Shown: piece by piece, positions 24,366 to 36,430 of the stretch | Layout: every line of letters begins with the position of its first letter | Numbering within the stretch: the first letter of the stretch is position 1 | Source of the DNA: Cyclaneusma minus | Lineage: Eukaryota; Ascomycota; Leotiomycetes; Marthamycetales; Marthamycetaceae | DNA: 64,000 nucleotides | Direction of reading: 5' to 3' | Assembly: GCA_037179335.1 (NCBI GenBank) | Contig: JAKZHN010000002.1 | Location: forward strand, 868,001 to 932,000 | Position numbers and translations under genes: made by a program | The notes under the pieces: model-generated | Databases searched by the model: none | What the model was told of the DNA's origin: nothing | The model's input: the letters and a program-made list of their open reading frames with translations, nothing else

Positions 24366-25639
24366 ATATATAAATGATATTATTTATTAAACATTTAATT
24401 TTATTTATTAAATAAATATTTTCATTTAAAATACTAATATTATATTTTTCAAATTAATTTTCTTTTATTCCGGGTAAGTTTAAAATTAATATATATAAAT
24501 CAGAAAAATTAATACTAGTATTTAATTTTAAACATTTATTATTATATATTTTTTATTTGCTTTATATAAATAAGTTTGCTTTATATTATATTAAAATTTA
24601 TTAAAATTTAAAATTATATATACTGCTAGCTAATATTAATATTTGTAAAAAAACCAAATTAATTAATGTTTTAATTATTATAATAAAATTATATATTTTA
24701 AGCTATAATAATATTTTGCGGCGTATTATATTTTTGATTTATATAAATTATAATATTAAGGTGGAAATATAGTAATAATTGGGTATATTATTTGCCTTTC
24801 CAATTATAATTATAAAAAACATATTTAAGCAAAATATTATATTTGATATTAAAAATCCAATAGCAAAAAAAAGCTATTATATATATAATTTATATAAATT
24901 AAAACAGCAATCTAATTTATAATATTATTAGAAAATCGCGGCAAAATATAATAATGCATGCTTTAAAATAAAAAATAAATCTGAAAAATGCAAAAGTTAA
25001 AAAAATATTAATATAATAAAAAATCAATTTATTTTATTTAATATTTTCCCGGCTATAATGTTTTTAAGCAATTAATACTATATATTGCAAATTTTATAAT
25101 TAAAGCTATTATATATATATATTATTCAAAAATAGCTATTTTTTAGAAACCCGGTTAAAAGCAGTTTTGTTATTGCTTTAAAGCATTTTTATTTTATTTA
25201 AAATAAATTAAAATTAAAATTTCAAATAATTATAAATAATTATAAATAATTATTATAATAATTATGATAATATATTAATAAATAAATAAATCTAATAATA
25301 ATAAAAAAGCTTTTAATATTATAAAATTAATATTTTAACCGCTAAACTTTTCTATTTATATGCTTAATATTATAATATGCATTATTATATTAGTAATGAA
25401 TTCCAATTCGTTTTTGCAAAAATATAGTAAAATATATTATATAATTATTTAATTTAAAAAAGGCTATTAGCTTTTATATAAAACCGCTATATTTACCGCT
25501 TTAATATTTAATGGCAAAATTTTAATATTTGATTTATAAATTAATTTATAAATTAATAATATTTAGCAATAATATATTACCAATAAAATTAATAATTTTA
25601 ATATTTAATTTCAATCGCTTTTTAATAAAAAAAAATAAA

Positions 25640-25815
25640 AAAAATAAATAAAAGAAAAGGGGGGGGGGGAATAAAAAGGATAAAAAGGATTAAAAAAATA
25701 AAAATAAAAATAAAAATAAAGGGAATAAAAGAAATAAGGGGAATGCAAAAAAGAAGAGAAATATAAAAGAAAAGGGAAATAAAGGCAAAGGTGGCAAAAA
25801 AGGCGCTAAGCTTAA
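25640..25815 (+). repeat. Homopurine (A/G) tract with an 11-G run
   Basis: For about 175 bp the plus strand is nearly free of C and contains mostly A and G with scattered T, including eleven consecutive G at 25,659-25,669. The open frames on the other strand (poly-Phe/Leu/Pro) are a by-product of composition. Such tracts offer few CpA sites, which may be why G persisted here. Confidence 0.7.
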
Positions 25816-26542
25816 AAAAAATAGAAACGGAATATAAAAAGGCATTAAAAAAAGGCCGTAATAATACCAAATATTTACCAAGCTTTTTATTATTTAGCTA
25901 TAATAAAATATTATAAAATAAGTTTTAATGGCAATATGCTTATATTTAAATAATAATATAAAGTTTTAAAATAAAAATTATTTATAAAAATAATAAAGGG
26001 ATAAAAAAATTATTAGCATTGCAATATATATTATATGTTTTATAATGGATTTTAATTAGCTTTTTGCAATTTAGTATATATAAAGTATTAAAAACAATTA
26101 AGTTTAAAGCCGATATTATTTATTAAATTTATAATAAATATCCTGCCATTTTGAAATTATTTTTTTGCAAATTTAAATTCGAATTTTTATTAGCTAATTA
26201 ATTTATTAAATTTGATATTTTTAAGGAAATTAAAAAAATAAAACCCATTTAAATCCGTTAGCTATATATTTTATCCTTTATTTGGCAATTAAAAAATTAA
26301 AAATAGCTGTATTATTTAAAGGAGTTTTATTAAGCAATTTTTAAATCCGGGATTTTAATTGCGTTTTTAAATAAAATTAGTTTATACCTTATTTATATTA
26401 TTTTTTATTTGCCAAAATTAAGTAATATAGAAATTTTTATTTTATTTAAAATGTAATATATTATTTTATAACAAAAATATAAATATTAATATTTGCTATT
26501 ATTAATTTAAAAGAACATTAATTATATTAATTAGCGGAAATT

Positions 26543-26573
<31 letters not shown>

Positions 26574-27269
26574 TATATATTAAAAATATATTTAGATTAT
26601 AGCTATATATTAGGCGCTTTTCATTTGCCTAAATTATAAAAATAATAAATAAATCCTATATATTATATAATTCCAGCTAATAGCGGGAAATATAAATTAG
26701 CAATTTTTTTTTAAATAATAGAAAAATGGATTTGTTTAATAATTAATGCGGATTATTATTTTTGTATTATATTTGGAATATAAAAATTATAAAAATTAAT
26801 ATATAAATAAAAACTATAAAAATTAATATATAAATAATGCAATAAATATAATTCTTTAATTATTTTTATTTTTATTATTTATTATTTAGCCTAAATATTT
26901 TAATTTAAATATTTTTAAAATAAATTTTAATAATTTTATTTATGGTTTAAAATGCAAGCTTTATTGCTTTTAATTGCAATTTAATATTAAAAACAGCGTT
27001 TTATAAATTTGCCTTTTTCTTTTTTCTTAATATTTTTATCCCGGTTTTTTTAATAGCTATTAAAATAATTATAAAATTATTAATGGCGTTGCTCAAAAAA
27101 TTAATAAGGGTAATTATGAAAATAAAGGCTTTCCGCTAATATTTTATATTTTGGAAATACGCAAATAATAATAAAGTATTAGTATTTGATGCTTGGATTT
27201 GATTGAATAAAAAGGCTATTATTTTAAATGCAATAAATAATTTGGATTTGGATATAATATGCTTTTGGT

Positions 27270-27430
27270 CAAATTAAAAAAATAGGGTCGATATATATAA
27301 AAGGCTTGTTTATAGCAATTATATATAGGAAAAAGGCTGGGGCTAATTTAATAGCTGGATAAAAAATAAGGTTAATATATATAAAAGGCTTATTTATAGC
27401 AATTATATATAGGAGAAAATCTGGATTAAA
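27270..27430 (+). repeat. About 89-bp tandem duplication
   Basis: The segment ATATATAAAAGGCTTRTTTA, followed by TAGCAATTATATATAGGARA, occurs twice. Differences are mostly G/A or C/T, for example GGGTCGAT against AGGTTAAT, consistent with RIP after duplication. Confidence 0.75.
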
Positions 27431-28194
27431 TTAAAGCTTAATAATATACACGCCAAATTTAGCTTTTATTTATTAGCAAATAAAATCGAAAATAATGTTA
27501 AATATAAAATTAATTATTGCGCTTATTATATTAATTTTATATATTTTTGCTTTTGCTGCAAATTGCTTTATAATATTAAAAAAAATTGCTAATAAAAATA
27601 CAAGCGGCAATATTCTATAGCGTATTTTTGCTATATTTCAATATTATATATAGGGAGAAATTGCGCTAAAATATAATAATTATAAAAATATTAAATATCC
27701 ATTTAATTTTAATTTTAATTTTGCTTGCATTAAAAAAAAATTATATTAAATTTTGGTTTTATTGGCAAAAAATAAAAAGGCTTAGTAATAATTAGCGTAA
27801 ATTTTTTCGATAATAGCCTTTTAATTATTATTTATAAGATAAAAAAATTAATATAATTTTTATTATTATTAATATGCGAAATTCAGCCGGTAATAATATT
27901 TTCATTTTTAGCTTTGGGTAATTTTAAGGCAATTATATATAGTAAATTGTATTAAAGGAAATTAAAATTTCAGGCAATTAAAGCGATTTAAAAAGGGGAT
28001 AAAAATATTTTAATAAAGGCAACGTTTAAATTTAGCGTGATTTGGTTAATATAATAATATATTTAATATAAAAAATAAATTTGCATAATAATATATAAGG
28101 CTGGGCTTGATATTATTAAATTTACTAAATATAGCTTTCTTATAAAAAATGGTTTTATAGTAAAAAAGGGTATTTAATTAAATAATATATTGCT

Positions 28195-28530
28195 TATAAT
28201 ATAATAGCAGTATAGTATTATTGCCGTGGCAGGCTATTATAAATATAATAAATTATTGCAATTATAATAGGCTTATAGCTGCAATATAATTGGTAGCTGC
28301 AATAGGCTTTTATGGCTGCAATAGGCTATTATGGCTATAATAGATTTATAGCTATAATGGGGTATTATGGCGGTAATAGGCTTGTAATAATAATAAGGTG
28401 CTAATATAGTAATAGTAATAATATTTTAGTAATACGCAATTTAAGCTATCGGGATATTGCGAATGCAGCATAGTTATTTTGCTAATATAGTGCTAATATA
28501 GTGCGTTGCTCCCAATATTATTTTAATAAT
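28195..28530 (-). repeat. Right subterminal repeat array of block 1
   Basis: This is the inverse counterpart of the left array. On the minus strand it reads AAAAGCCTATTGCAGCTACC and then TATTGCAGCTATAAGCCTAT, matching the left end apart from transitions. This copy is less mutated than the left one. Confidence 0.7.
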
Positions 28531-28622
28531 ATGCTAGCACCACAGTTATATTATAAATAATTTAAAGTTATTGCTACCAGCCCGATTACAGCCAATAGCC
28601 TAGTAGCACGCTACTACCCCGG

Positions 28623-28641
28623 CAGCAGGCTTTTGCCAACC
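28623..28641 (-). repeat. Right 19-bp inverted repeat of A+T block 1
   Basis: CAGCAGGCTTTTGCCAACC is the exact inverse of 8574-8592. It marks the switch from A+T-rich to normal composition. The plus-strand frame here reads QQAFANLLTPGNDGG and stays open to about 28,770. Confidence 0.85.
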
Positions 28642-31600
28642 TACTAACTCCCGGTAATGACGGGGGCCATCGCGAGCGCAAGCTTCGCAAAACTCGGCGA
28701 GGCTTGCGAGATGTGGAGCTACCGCAACAGCACACGCTGGAGACAGGAATGAGGGGAAGTTCACAATCGTAGTACCGGCCGATGTGACTGGTCATAACTT
28801 CGAAATTGTCGATTGCCGCTCTATTCGATACAGGAATCGGCCAGGTCATGCTGGTTCGAACCAAATCGTCGTGTGGCGAGGTGCAGGGAAAAACAATGGG
28901 CGTTCATGTGGATCTGGGAACAGGGAAGATAGCTGAGCCAGTGAATTGAAGGAAGACCTCCGTGTGTCATTCTATCAGCTGAGGAGAGTCGATACTGGAG
29001 TTAACCGCGATAGTAGGCACGCGTCCTGCGTGCCATTGACATCAGTGGAAACAGCCTGTCCACCTATACTTGCGTAGTAGTATAGAAACGTCACAGGAAA
29101 TCCATAATCCTAAGCGTCTATAGTATAACGGTTAGCATCGCTATAACTAGGTAAAGTATAGTTCAATGCAAAGACATGATCAAGATCATGATTCATCCGT
29201 ATCAGGATTCCGGAGAGATTGACGATAAGTGGGGTAGGGAGAAACAGTCAGACAGAACGGAGATGCTGACTGCAGCCGGGACATTATTGGCCACAATAGT
29301 ACCACAGTCCGTCGCTGCCAGCTGGGATGCTTCCCAAAAGACGAGAGGTTCCGAACTACTGGGTCGGTGTAAATGCAAGTAAGAGTGACCTTGTAAGCCT
29401 CGTGTTGGCTGATATGAACAGGGGAACATGCCATACCCCTGTGCAACATTACACGGGAATAATCTCTTGCTGTGGACAAGGCAGCGAAATATTTCCCGTC
29501 GCCCGTCGATTCTCCCGTGTCGATTGGCAGGGACAAATGACGGGGGGTTCGAAGACTGAAGGGTGGTGGTAGGGGTAAGTGAAGTGTGAACGCAGCAACT
29601 CGGCCCGGTATTCCCGATTGAGTAGACCACGAAGACGTATTCCCGGCATAGACTGCATGGTTTTCATCATTGCCATGCGTCGACAGGGAAGTTTGCGACA
29701 TGACTTCGTACTCTGCAGCACGATCAACGTGCGAGGAGTGAGGGTTGTTGCGGTACGGCGGCCGGCCTCCAGGCAGCGAGGCACAGGACGAACCAATCCG
29801 CCAACTCTCTGTGCTGTCACAGATTTATCCTAGGATGGCACCAACGCAGCCTTGCCAGATAGGATTGATCAAGCGGAAGACCCAGTAGGGACTGTTTCTC
29901 GGTATAGGTCTCAAGCAGCGCGTCCTGCAGAACCAGGATGTATTTTTGGCGGCAGATAAGAGAGTTGAGGAAATGCAATTTGCCACATTCATCTCCAAGC
30001 TCTCGATAATGCAGCCATGCTCAAGCTGAAGCAGATGACTCTTAGGCAGAATGGATATCGCGGATTCGGAAGATGATGCTATCAGATTCAGCTGCGAGAT
30101 AGGAGGTGAAGATGGAATGTCACAAGATGACACTTCTTTACGATACTGCAAGCAGTATTCGATGAAGAGTGGTCGGCGTCAGCGCAGGTGTAGAATGCAA
30201 GGACTCATGTGCCAGCTTGAGACCTACATCGCGGTGTCGATTCTGTATTGACATAGTGATAACATATCACATTGTGATACACGTAGAGTCTGCATGAGTT
30301 TCTGCGATGGCGTTAGCAGGAGCTGCACATGGGTCCAGAGCTTGTTGTCCGCTGGACCATGTTGTTCAAGTTACTAACAACATAGAGAGTCAATACTGCT
30401 GGGCCACATTGAGGCTCAGCCGCATAGCTTATCAAGCCGAACAGCGAAAGCAGCTGAAAAGGCCGAGATGTGGGAACGCAGGTAGCACGACGCTCCATGC
30501 ATGTCGCTTTCGGACTGAAAATGTGAGGACTCACCTTTCCAGAATGGCATTGGCGGAGTGCCGAGGGGTCAGTATCCCTCACCGGCCTTGGTCTTGCCGA
30601 CTGCCGTTTCGACGACGAAGGAGTGATTGAGGCTTCCATGCGGTCTTCCTGAGAGGTTGACCGAGATGTGCAGCTGGGCGACGTCGAAAGTGTTTGTTTG
30701 CACCTCGAGGCATCTTTTGGCCAAGGTCAACGTACATACACCTCTGACACGGACAGGGGTCCTGGGGCACGCCGGGTGCTTGACTGCGCGCCAACCCCTG
30801 ACTTTACAATGTCAAAATGGCGCATCTTGCAGCAAGAGTTGAATACATCATTATTCATGTGTGTTGTGTGCAGCAGAAGGCCAACATCAGGGGGCTTGCT
30901 GCTGGTAGTCCGATGTACGCCATACCGTGTCCGTGTCGCGCACTCGCGTAGAATCAGTTGTCATTGCCCCCTTGGTGTTGTATGTGTGTTTCTGTGTGAA
31001 ATTGAGTGGGATTGAAACGAGATGTTCGTCAAAAGCTTCCATTATTGGTCGGATCTGGATCGGGCGCGTTTCGTTCTGCTTGAGAAAACGCATACTTGTT
31101 TCGTATTCTGATATTGATATCATTAGGGGCTTAGCAGCTTGGCAGGGCTGGGCATAGCACGAAGGGGCACGGGCCCGCGGCAAGGGAGAACCCGCGAGCG
31201 TGGTGCACTAGGGGAGCCAGGCCAATGGTTGGAGATTTGCCGATCTTCCAAGGATCTCGTTGTCGCTTCCAAGTCCAGCTGGCGCGGCGAGGAAAAGTCT
31301 TCGCACATTGATGGAGCGGAGAGGCTAGGGCCCGGCTTCGAAAGGGATATTTTGACCGGCGAAGAGGCTTGGTGAACCAATCCCAGAATCTCTCCAAGAG
31401 CGGGATAGTACATTTATTGGCGAAAGACAAAAAGGAAGGGAATCCTTCGTCTGTTAGTATGATCGTTGGGTCCAAAATTGGATGTACATAACGATCGTCT
31501 CTTGGAACATTGGAGAGGATGCGGAGCGGAGCGGATCAATTCCTCCTGAGTTTACCCCGGAGCTGTCTTGACTCGTCTCATTTTTTGAGAATTGGTTCCT

Positions 31601-34600
31601 GGCTATGCTGTCAAAATAAAAGCAGGACCGTGCTTGGACATCAGTAGCGTGCCGTGGAACTTTAGTTGCCATTGTTTCATCACGGGATAGATCTTGGAAC
31701 CTTGGCTATTTTTCTCTTCACCTTCCAGGTTGATGACGCTCAACCTGCGTTTTGACCCGGAGAGTCCGCTTGGCCCGGAGTCATGGTCCTGAATTTGCCA
31801 TGGTGTGATAAGTGATTTGTGAATATCAAGATGGAGACGGAGTGCTTGGTCATAAGCAGGGCAAGACGTACATACGTGCTCTGATTTCGATACAGAAGCA
31901 GTTCCGTGACATAACGGCGTATGAGATAGTCTTACTAGTGGGAGTCCCATCAAGGCAACTAACTTGTTGGTCATTATCCCCTGGGCGTCGTCTGTGGTGT
32001 GATCCCCAGCGTTTCGAGCGAACCCAGCCTCGGGTCGAATGCCGCTCTAAACCTGAGACAAGCGGGGAAACAAAGAAATCCGGTTCCTGGGACCTGGAAG
32101 AGAAAATCTGGGGAGAGCGGGGGTCTGGGGAGACACGACAATTCCTGGCCGCTTGTACGTACCGTGGGAGTCAGTAGTACCCTTGTACAAAATAGTCGGG
32201 CAGATTTTGACGTCGCAACTAACCAAACTGTCGGCGTACTTTTGGAGGGTTTTGGGGGGTACGGAACCGTTGATGGTTGAGCAAGTATTGCAACGGCTGA
32301 GGCCTGGCTGACCTGGATGCGTATACCCTTGCTCTAGGTGTCTTTATTGGTCCGTATCAGCTCGAGTACTCAGTACAGGCCGAGTTGAAGAATTTGTTGG
32401 CATAGTTACATAAACACAGATCGAGTGACACCTTGTTCCTGCAGCTGCAGCTGCGTGCGGTAATTGATGCCGTTGGACAATGGGCGTGACATAGGGAAAC
32501 AGACTTGAGAGCCATTCGAAAATGCCGAGTTCCAATATCGGGGGCTCTCATTGTGCCCAGTGGTAGTGAGCCCACAGACGTTGCGCTCTGAGATAAGAAA
32601 GACGTAAGTCACAATAAAAGCCGAACAGACGTGCATAATAGATTATGGGGACCACTCATCGTAATTTGTTGTGCGCAACTTGTGAGCCGAGAATGTGAGC
32701 GGAAGAGAAGACGATCCGTAGAGCGAAGACGTGGACCGTCAGGGGACAGGCGGACACCGAGATGAAAGATTTCCGAATTTCCGATTATGACTTGCTGCTG
32801 CGGGCCCCGCTCGCTGCCCCTTGTCACCTGGTTCTTGTTCTGTGACGACTTACTTTGAAACGGCTGGCGACGTAATTGTGCATCAGGACCCACCTAGATG
32901 TCGCGTGTTTCTTGGGATGAACTCAACTGGAGTGCAGCAGAACATCATGATGGAGGGCCATATCCAACATCTTGACATCTGCCTCAAGATCAATCTGGAC
33001 AAGTGCCAGAGCGAGGGAGAAGATTGAAACTGCGCTATTTGACACAGCTCCGTATCGCTGTGGTCGCGGATAATGGCCTAATGCTTCCGCATATTGCAAT
33101 ATATTATCCGCATGCTGTTGGTGTGTTCCGCGGTTCTTCCATTCCAAGGTACTCCTGCGGGGATCTCGTACCACACTCGCACTCAAAACCAATGAGATTG
33201 CAGAAGCCATGCTGAATTGCTGCACTTCAAACGTCAAGTGGTCATCTCTCCGTAGGGATCCAGTCGCACCCTCTCTTTTCCCCATGGAGTTCGGCGTTGG
33301 TTACCTTACCAGTTGGATTCATCTCTTGTCACCAGCAGTGTTATGCCAGGCTGCCACGCGAGGCGCCCAGCCCTTGGTCACGAGAACAAGCCGGCGACGG
33401 GGCGGTCAATCTCGTGCAAGGCAATCTTGCGGCACGCCTTACTGAGTACCTACGTATGCATTGAATTAGAGATGCTTTGTTGAACAAGGAAGTGGAGCAG
33501 GAAAGTTGCTCTCACGGTTGTACTCCGCAGACCGTACTCCAGATGATCAGACACGGCTGAGGGTGGCGCGGATATTGAGGCCATGGCGATATTGGCGGAA
33601 TTACGGTGGGAGTGAGTTTTCTGTCAGTGACGCCCAGGAAGAGACTTTCCGTTCTTAGTGGCTGACGGTAGGAACTGATGAGCATCGGGTGGTAGCTAGA
33701 ACTAGGAGTCAAGCATACGGATTTTTGAAACACCTGTAATGATGATTCCTAGTTATCATACTCATACCGATAACAAGGGACTGCCCAAACAACTCCAGGT
33801 GATCGAGATCGCCAGAAACAGCTCGAGTACTCAGGGTAATTTCGAATACTTCGGGACTGCGCTCGGAAGCAAAAGCGGGCGCAAAGGCCGCGGGCGGGCA
33901 ATGGTGTACAGCTGTCCATGGCCTGATTCTGTTTCTCCTATGGAGAGTTCTGGTGACACAGCTGATGAGGATCAACGTGCCAATGCCATTTGAAACGTTG
34001 GAGAGTGGAGAGTAAGGCGATTGCAAGATGACCAGGTAGGACGGTGGGCGGGAATCAGGTTAGGGCAAAGGAAAAGCAAGACAGGAGAGCTGGTTGGATA
34101 CCGGGCTTATCGAATGCAGTCGCACTACTGCATCAAGAGCAGATCGTGGAAAATTCGCTGTCGATGAACTGCCGGTTGGGGAGAGGGGGGCAGCTTATCG
34201 AGCCATTCTGTCCGCAACGGCCGTCAGCTGGCCGGCATGCATCTCCGTTGTTCTCTCTAGAGGGGTCGCGCCTTGTCGGATACGAGGAGAGGTAGAGAGG
34301 CATCGAGGAGAGACGAAGATGTTGAGAGATGGGCTGCAGATTTCAATTCCATAACCCTTTTGCAATACTGGGGCCGCGACGTGGGCCTATTGGACGCGCC
34401 TGCCAGCTTGTGCGACGATATGAAGCTGACTAAGGCCGCAGCTCAGATGCACGCTTCTCTCCATTTCCACGGACATCAGCGACACCGCGAGGAAATTTGA
34501 ATCGGGTGAAATCGATTCGGATTGTCCACCAGTCGTGAGTGCCCTGATCCAGTTGATTGAGATTGGCCCTTGATTGGTAACAGACAGCAGAGGTAACCGC

Positions 34601-35404
34601 CAGGTCGTCCCTGACCGCTATTGTCTGCAAGACGGTCGGTCAGGATCGTCGAGTGTTTCTCTGAGTCACTCCAGCGGCAGTAATCCCACCAGCCGTACCC
34701 GGGGGCTCGAGGGCAGCACGGCGGGAGGTTGTCTTTCCACTGATCATGAGGGCATTCGCCAGAAGAGACAGGTCAAGTTGCAGCAGCGACCTGTGTTCCT
34801 CCTCCGGATTTCTCATCAGTCATCGCCTCAGTTATCACCACTATCAGCTGCGAGGACGATCGGAGATGGGGCAGGGGGCTGCATGCCACAGCCTTATCCG
34901 CTTCTAGCGTGCCATGTTCCCTGGAGCGCTCCCATTTGGCATTCTGCACCCCCTTCGTCCTCCAGCACCCGCGTGTGCAAAGGGTCGGCCGTCTCCTTCG
35001 TCGATGCGGTGCTCGCGGTGCCTGGCTGTGCGACGCAGGCCTGCAGCTGCTCCAGATGGGACATTCGAAGCGGAGGCCTGATACAGGCTGTCGCATGCCG
35101 CTACCCATGCCTTTTCAGCCCTGCTGGGCCGCTCGCCATGTTGGTGTCACGTTCTGCGCTCGGCGCTGGCCAGAGGACTTCGAGCAGGCGTAGACCATCA
35201 TGCCATCGTCATCTTGCCCGCTACGCTCGCCTGAACCTTAGCTGCTCCTCTCTGGCCTCTTTCATCACCGGCTGGGCACTAGCGGGCTCCACCACTAATG
35301 CAAAACGGCTGCTTTTTCAAAATGCGGTATGCTTTGGTGCTATGTTCTAACTTTTGCAGGCCCAGCGCGCTGGCCTGAGCGGCTGAGAGTAGAGCAGAAT
35401 ATAG
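28642..35404. other. GC-normal island between the two A+T blocks, no recognisable gene
   Basis: About 6.8 kb of ordinary composition lie isolated between two mutated blocks. Open frames are short and mostly overlap each other on both strands. The longest, 34,574-35,350 on the plus strand, is Ser/Ala/Cys-rich without a domain I recognise. Coding-like fragments sit at both edges: QQAFAN... at 28,623 (plus strand) and ...NIVELVRKLALPRKNT ending near 35,450 (plus strand). The sequence is not A+T-converted, so it is probably not a high-copy repeat. It may hold decayed or intron-rich genes that I cannot resolve. Confidence 0.45.
29114..29177 (+). pseudogene. tRNA-like remnant
   Basis: GCGTCTATAGTATAACGGTT followed by AGCAT resembles a tRNA acceptor strand, A box and D arm. 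GTTCAATGC 25 nt later resembles a B box. The downstream AAGACAT partly pairs with GCGTCTA. The molecule is several bases short and the anticodon stem cannot be folded, so isotype is undetermined. It may be a truncated tRNA or a tRNA-derived repeat. Confidence 0.35.
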
Positions 35405-35840
35405 TCGAGTTAGTTCGGAAACTTGCACTTCCGCGCAAGAATACAATTTTTTTTTAGCACAATTATAAAATATATAATATTGGCTATTTTATTACCCTAT
35501 AATATTATAATTAATATATTTTATAATATAAAACTTATATATATATAAGTAATTAATTAAAAGCTTTAAATATATATAGTTTGTTTTATACAAAATATAT
35601 TATAAAAGGCGGAAAAAAAGCTGGAATATTTATTTTATATATTAAAAAATAAATTTATATATTAATATAATGCCTTTTTAATTGCTTTGCAATACTATAA
35701 GTAATAAATATTATAATATAAAATTTATGTATATATATAATTAATTAATTAAAGGCTTTAAATGCATATAACTTTTTTTATATAAAATATATTATAAAAG
35801 GCGGGGAAAGAGCTAGAGTTTTTATTTTTTATTTTAATAA
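35405..35840 (+). repeat. Left inverted repeat of A+T block 2 (two tandem subunits)
   Basis: Starting in normal DNA with CGAGTTAGTTCGGAAACT, it runs through AGAATACAA and TTAGCACAATTATAAAATAT into A+T-rich sequence ending TATTATAAAAGGCGG near 35,612. A second, diverged copy of the A+T part follows at about 35,690-35,835 (TATATTATAAAAGGCGGGG). The reverse complement of 50,160-50,539 shows the same order. Confidence 0.75.
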
Positions 35841-36430
35841 TATTTAAAAATTAAATAATTTGCGATTTTAAGCTTTATTTAGCTTAGCTTAAATTAGCTT
35901 AGCTTAAATTAGCTTAGCTTAAATTAGCTTAGCTTAAATTAGCTTAGCTTAATTTTGCCAATTATAGATTTTTTTTAATATTGGCTATTAATTAAAGGAT
36001 TGGAATTTTTATTTTTTTAAAATAATATTTAAAAGTTAAGCGGTTTGCGATTTTAAACTTTATTTAGCTTAATTTAAATTAGCTTAGCTTAAATTAGCGT
36101 AGTTTAATTTAGCCTAGCTTAATTTAGTTTAGTTTAATTTTATTAATTTTAAAAAAGAATCTTTTAATAATGGCTATTAATTAAAGGGCTAAAATAATAA
36201 TATTTAAAAATTAAGCGGTTTGCAATTTTAAGCTTGATTTAGCTTAGCTTAATTTAGCTTAACTTAATTTTGCCAATTTCAGAAAAAAAAATGGCTATTA
36301 ATTCCAATATTATTATATTATTTAAGTATTTTAATTAAAAATTAAATAATAAGTTTATATTATAAGCTTAAGCTTTTTTAGCTTAGTGTAATTTTGCCAA
36401 ATTTAGCAAACACTAATAGCTAATATTTAA
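35836..36430 (+). repeat. Nested tandem repeat: about 180-bp units containing a 15-bp minisatellite
   Basis: The motif AATAATATTT begins units at 35,836, 36,021 and 36,196 (spacings 185 and 175 bp), with a degenerate fourth unit near 36,320-36,420. Within the first unit, AGCTTAGCTTAAATT is repeated five times at 35,881-35,955. The later units carry shorter or scrambled versions of the same 15-mer. Confidence 0.85.

Larger units (their letters stand above)
8593..28622. mobile_element. A+T-rich block 1: RIP-mutated repeat DNA, possible 20-kb inverted-repeat element
   Basis: The block is extremely A+T-rich by eye, dominated by TA, TAA and ATT, with stops in every frame over most of its length. 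Mutations are recognisable as C-to-T and G-to-A wherever two copies can be aligned (LTR pair; subterminal repeats). Terminal sequences are inverted copies of each other. At the left end, about 8690-9060, is an array of units like TATTGCAGCTATAAGC; its inverse is at about 28,195-28,530. Inside are a Gag fossil, a tRNA-Cys fossil and an LTR retrotransposon. Whether the block is one element with nested insertions or a mosaic is inference. Confidence 0.7.

Noticed and set aside
25622..25881. Hydrophobic minus-strand frames (Phe/Leu-rich)
   Set aside because: They are the translation of the homopurine tract on the other strand and reflect composition only.
8574..28641. CRISPR array or prophage explanation for the terminal repeats
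   Set aside because: The window is eukaryotic (spliced genes), the repeats are degenerate arrays without regular unique spacers, and no phage or cas-like gene is present.
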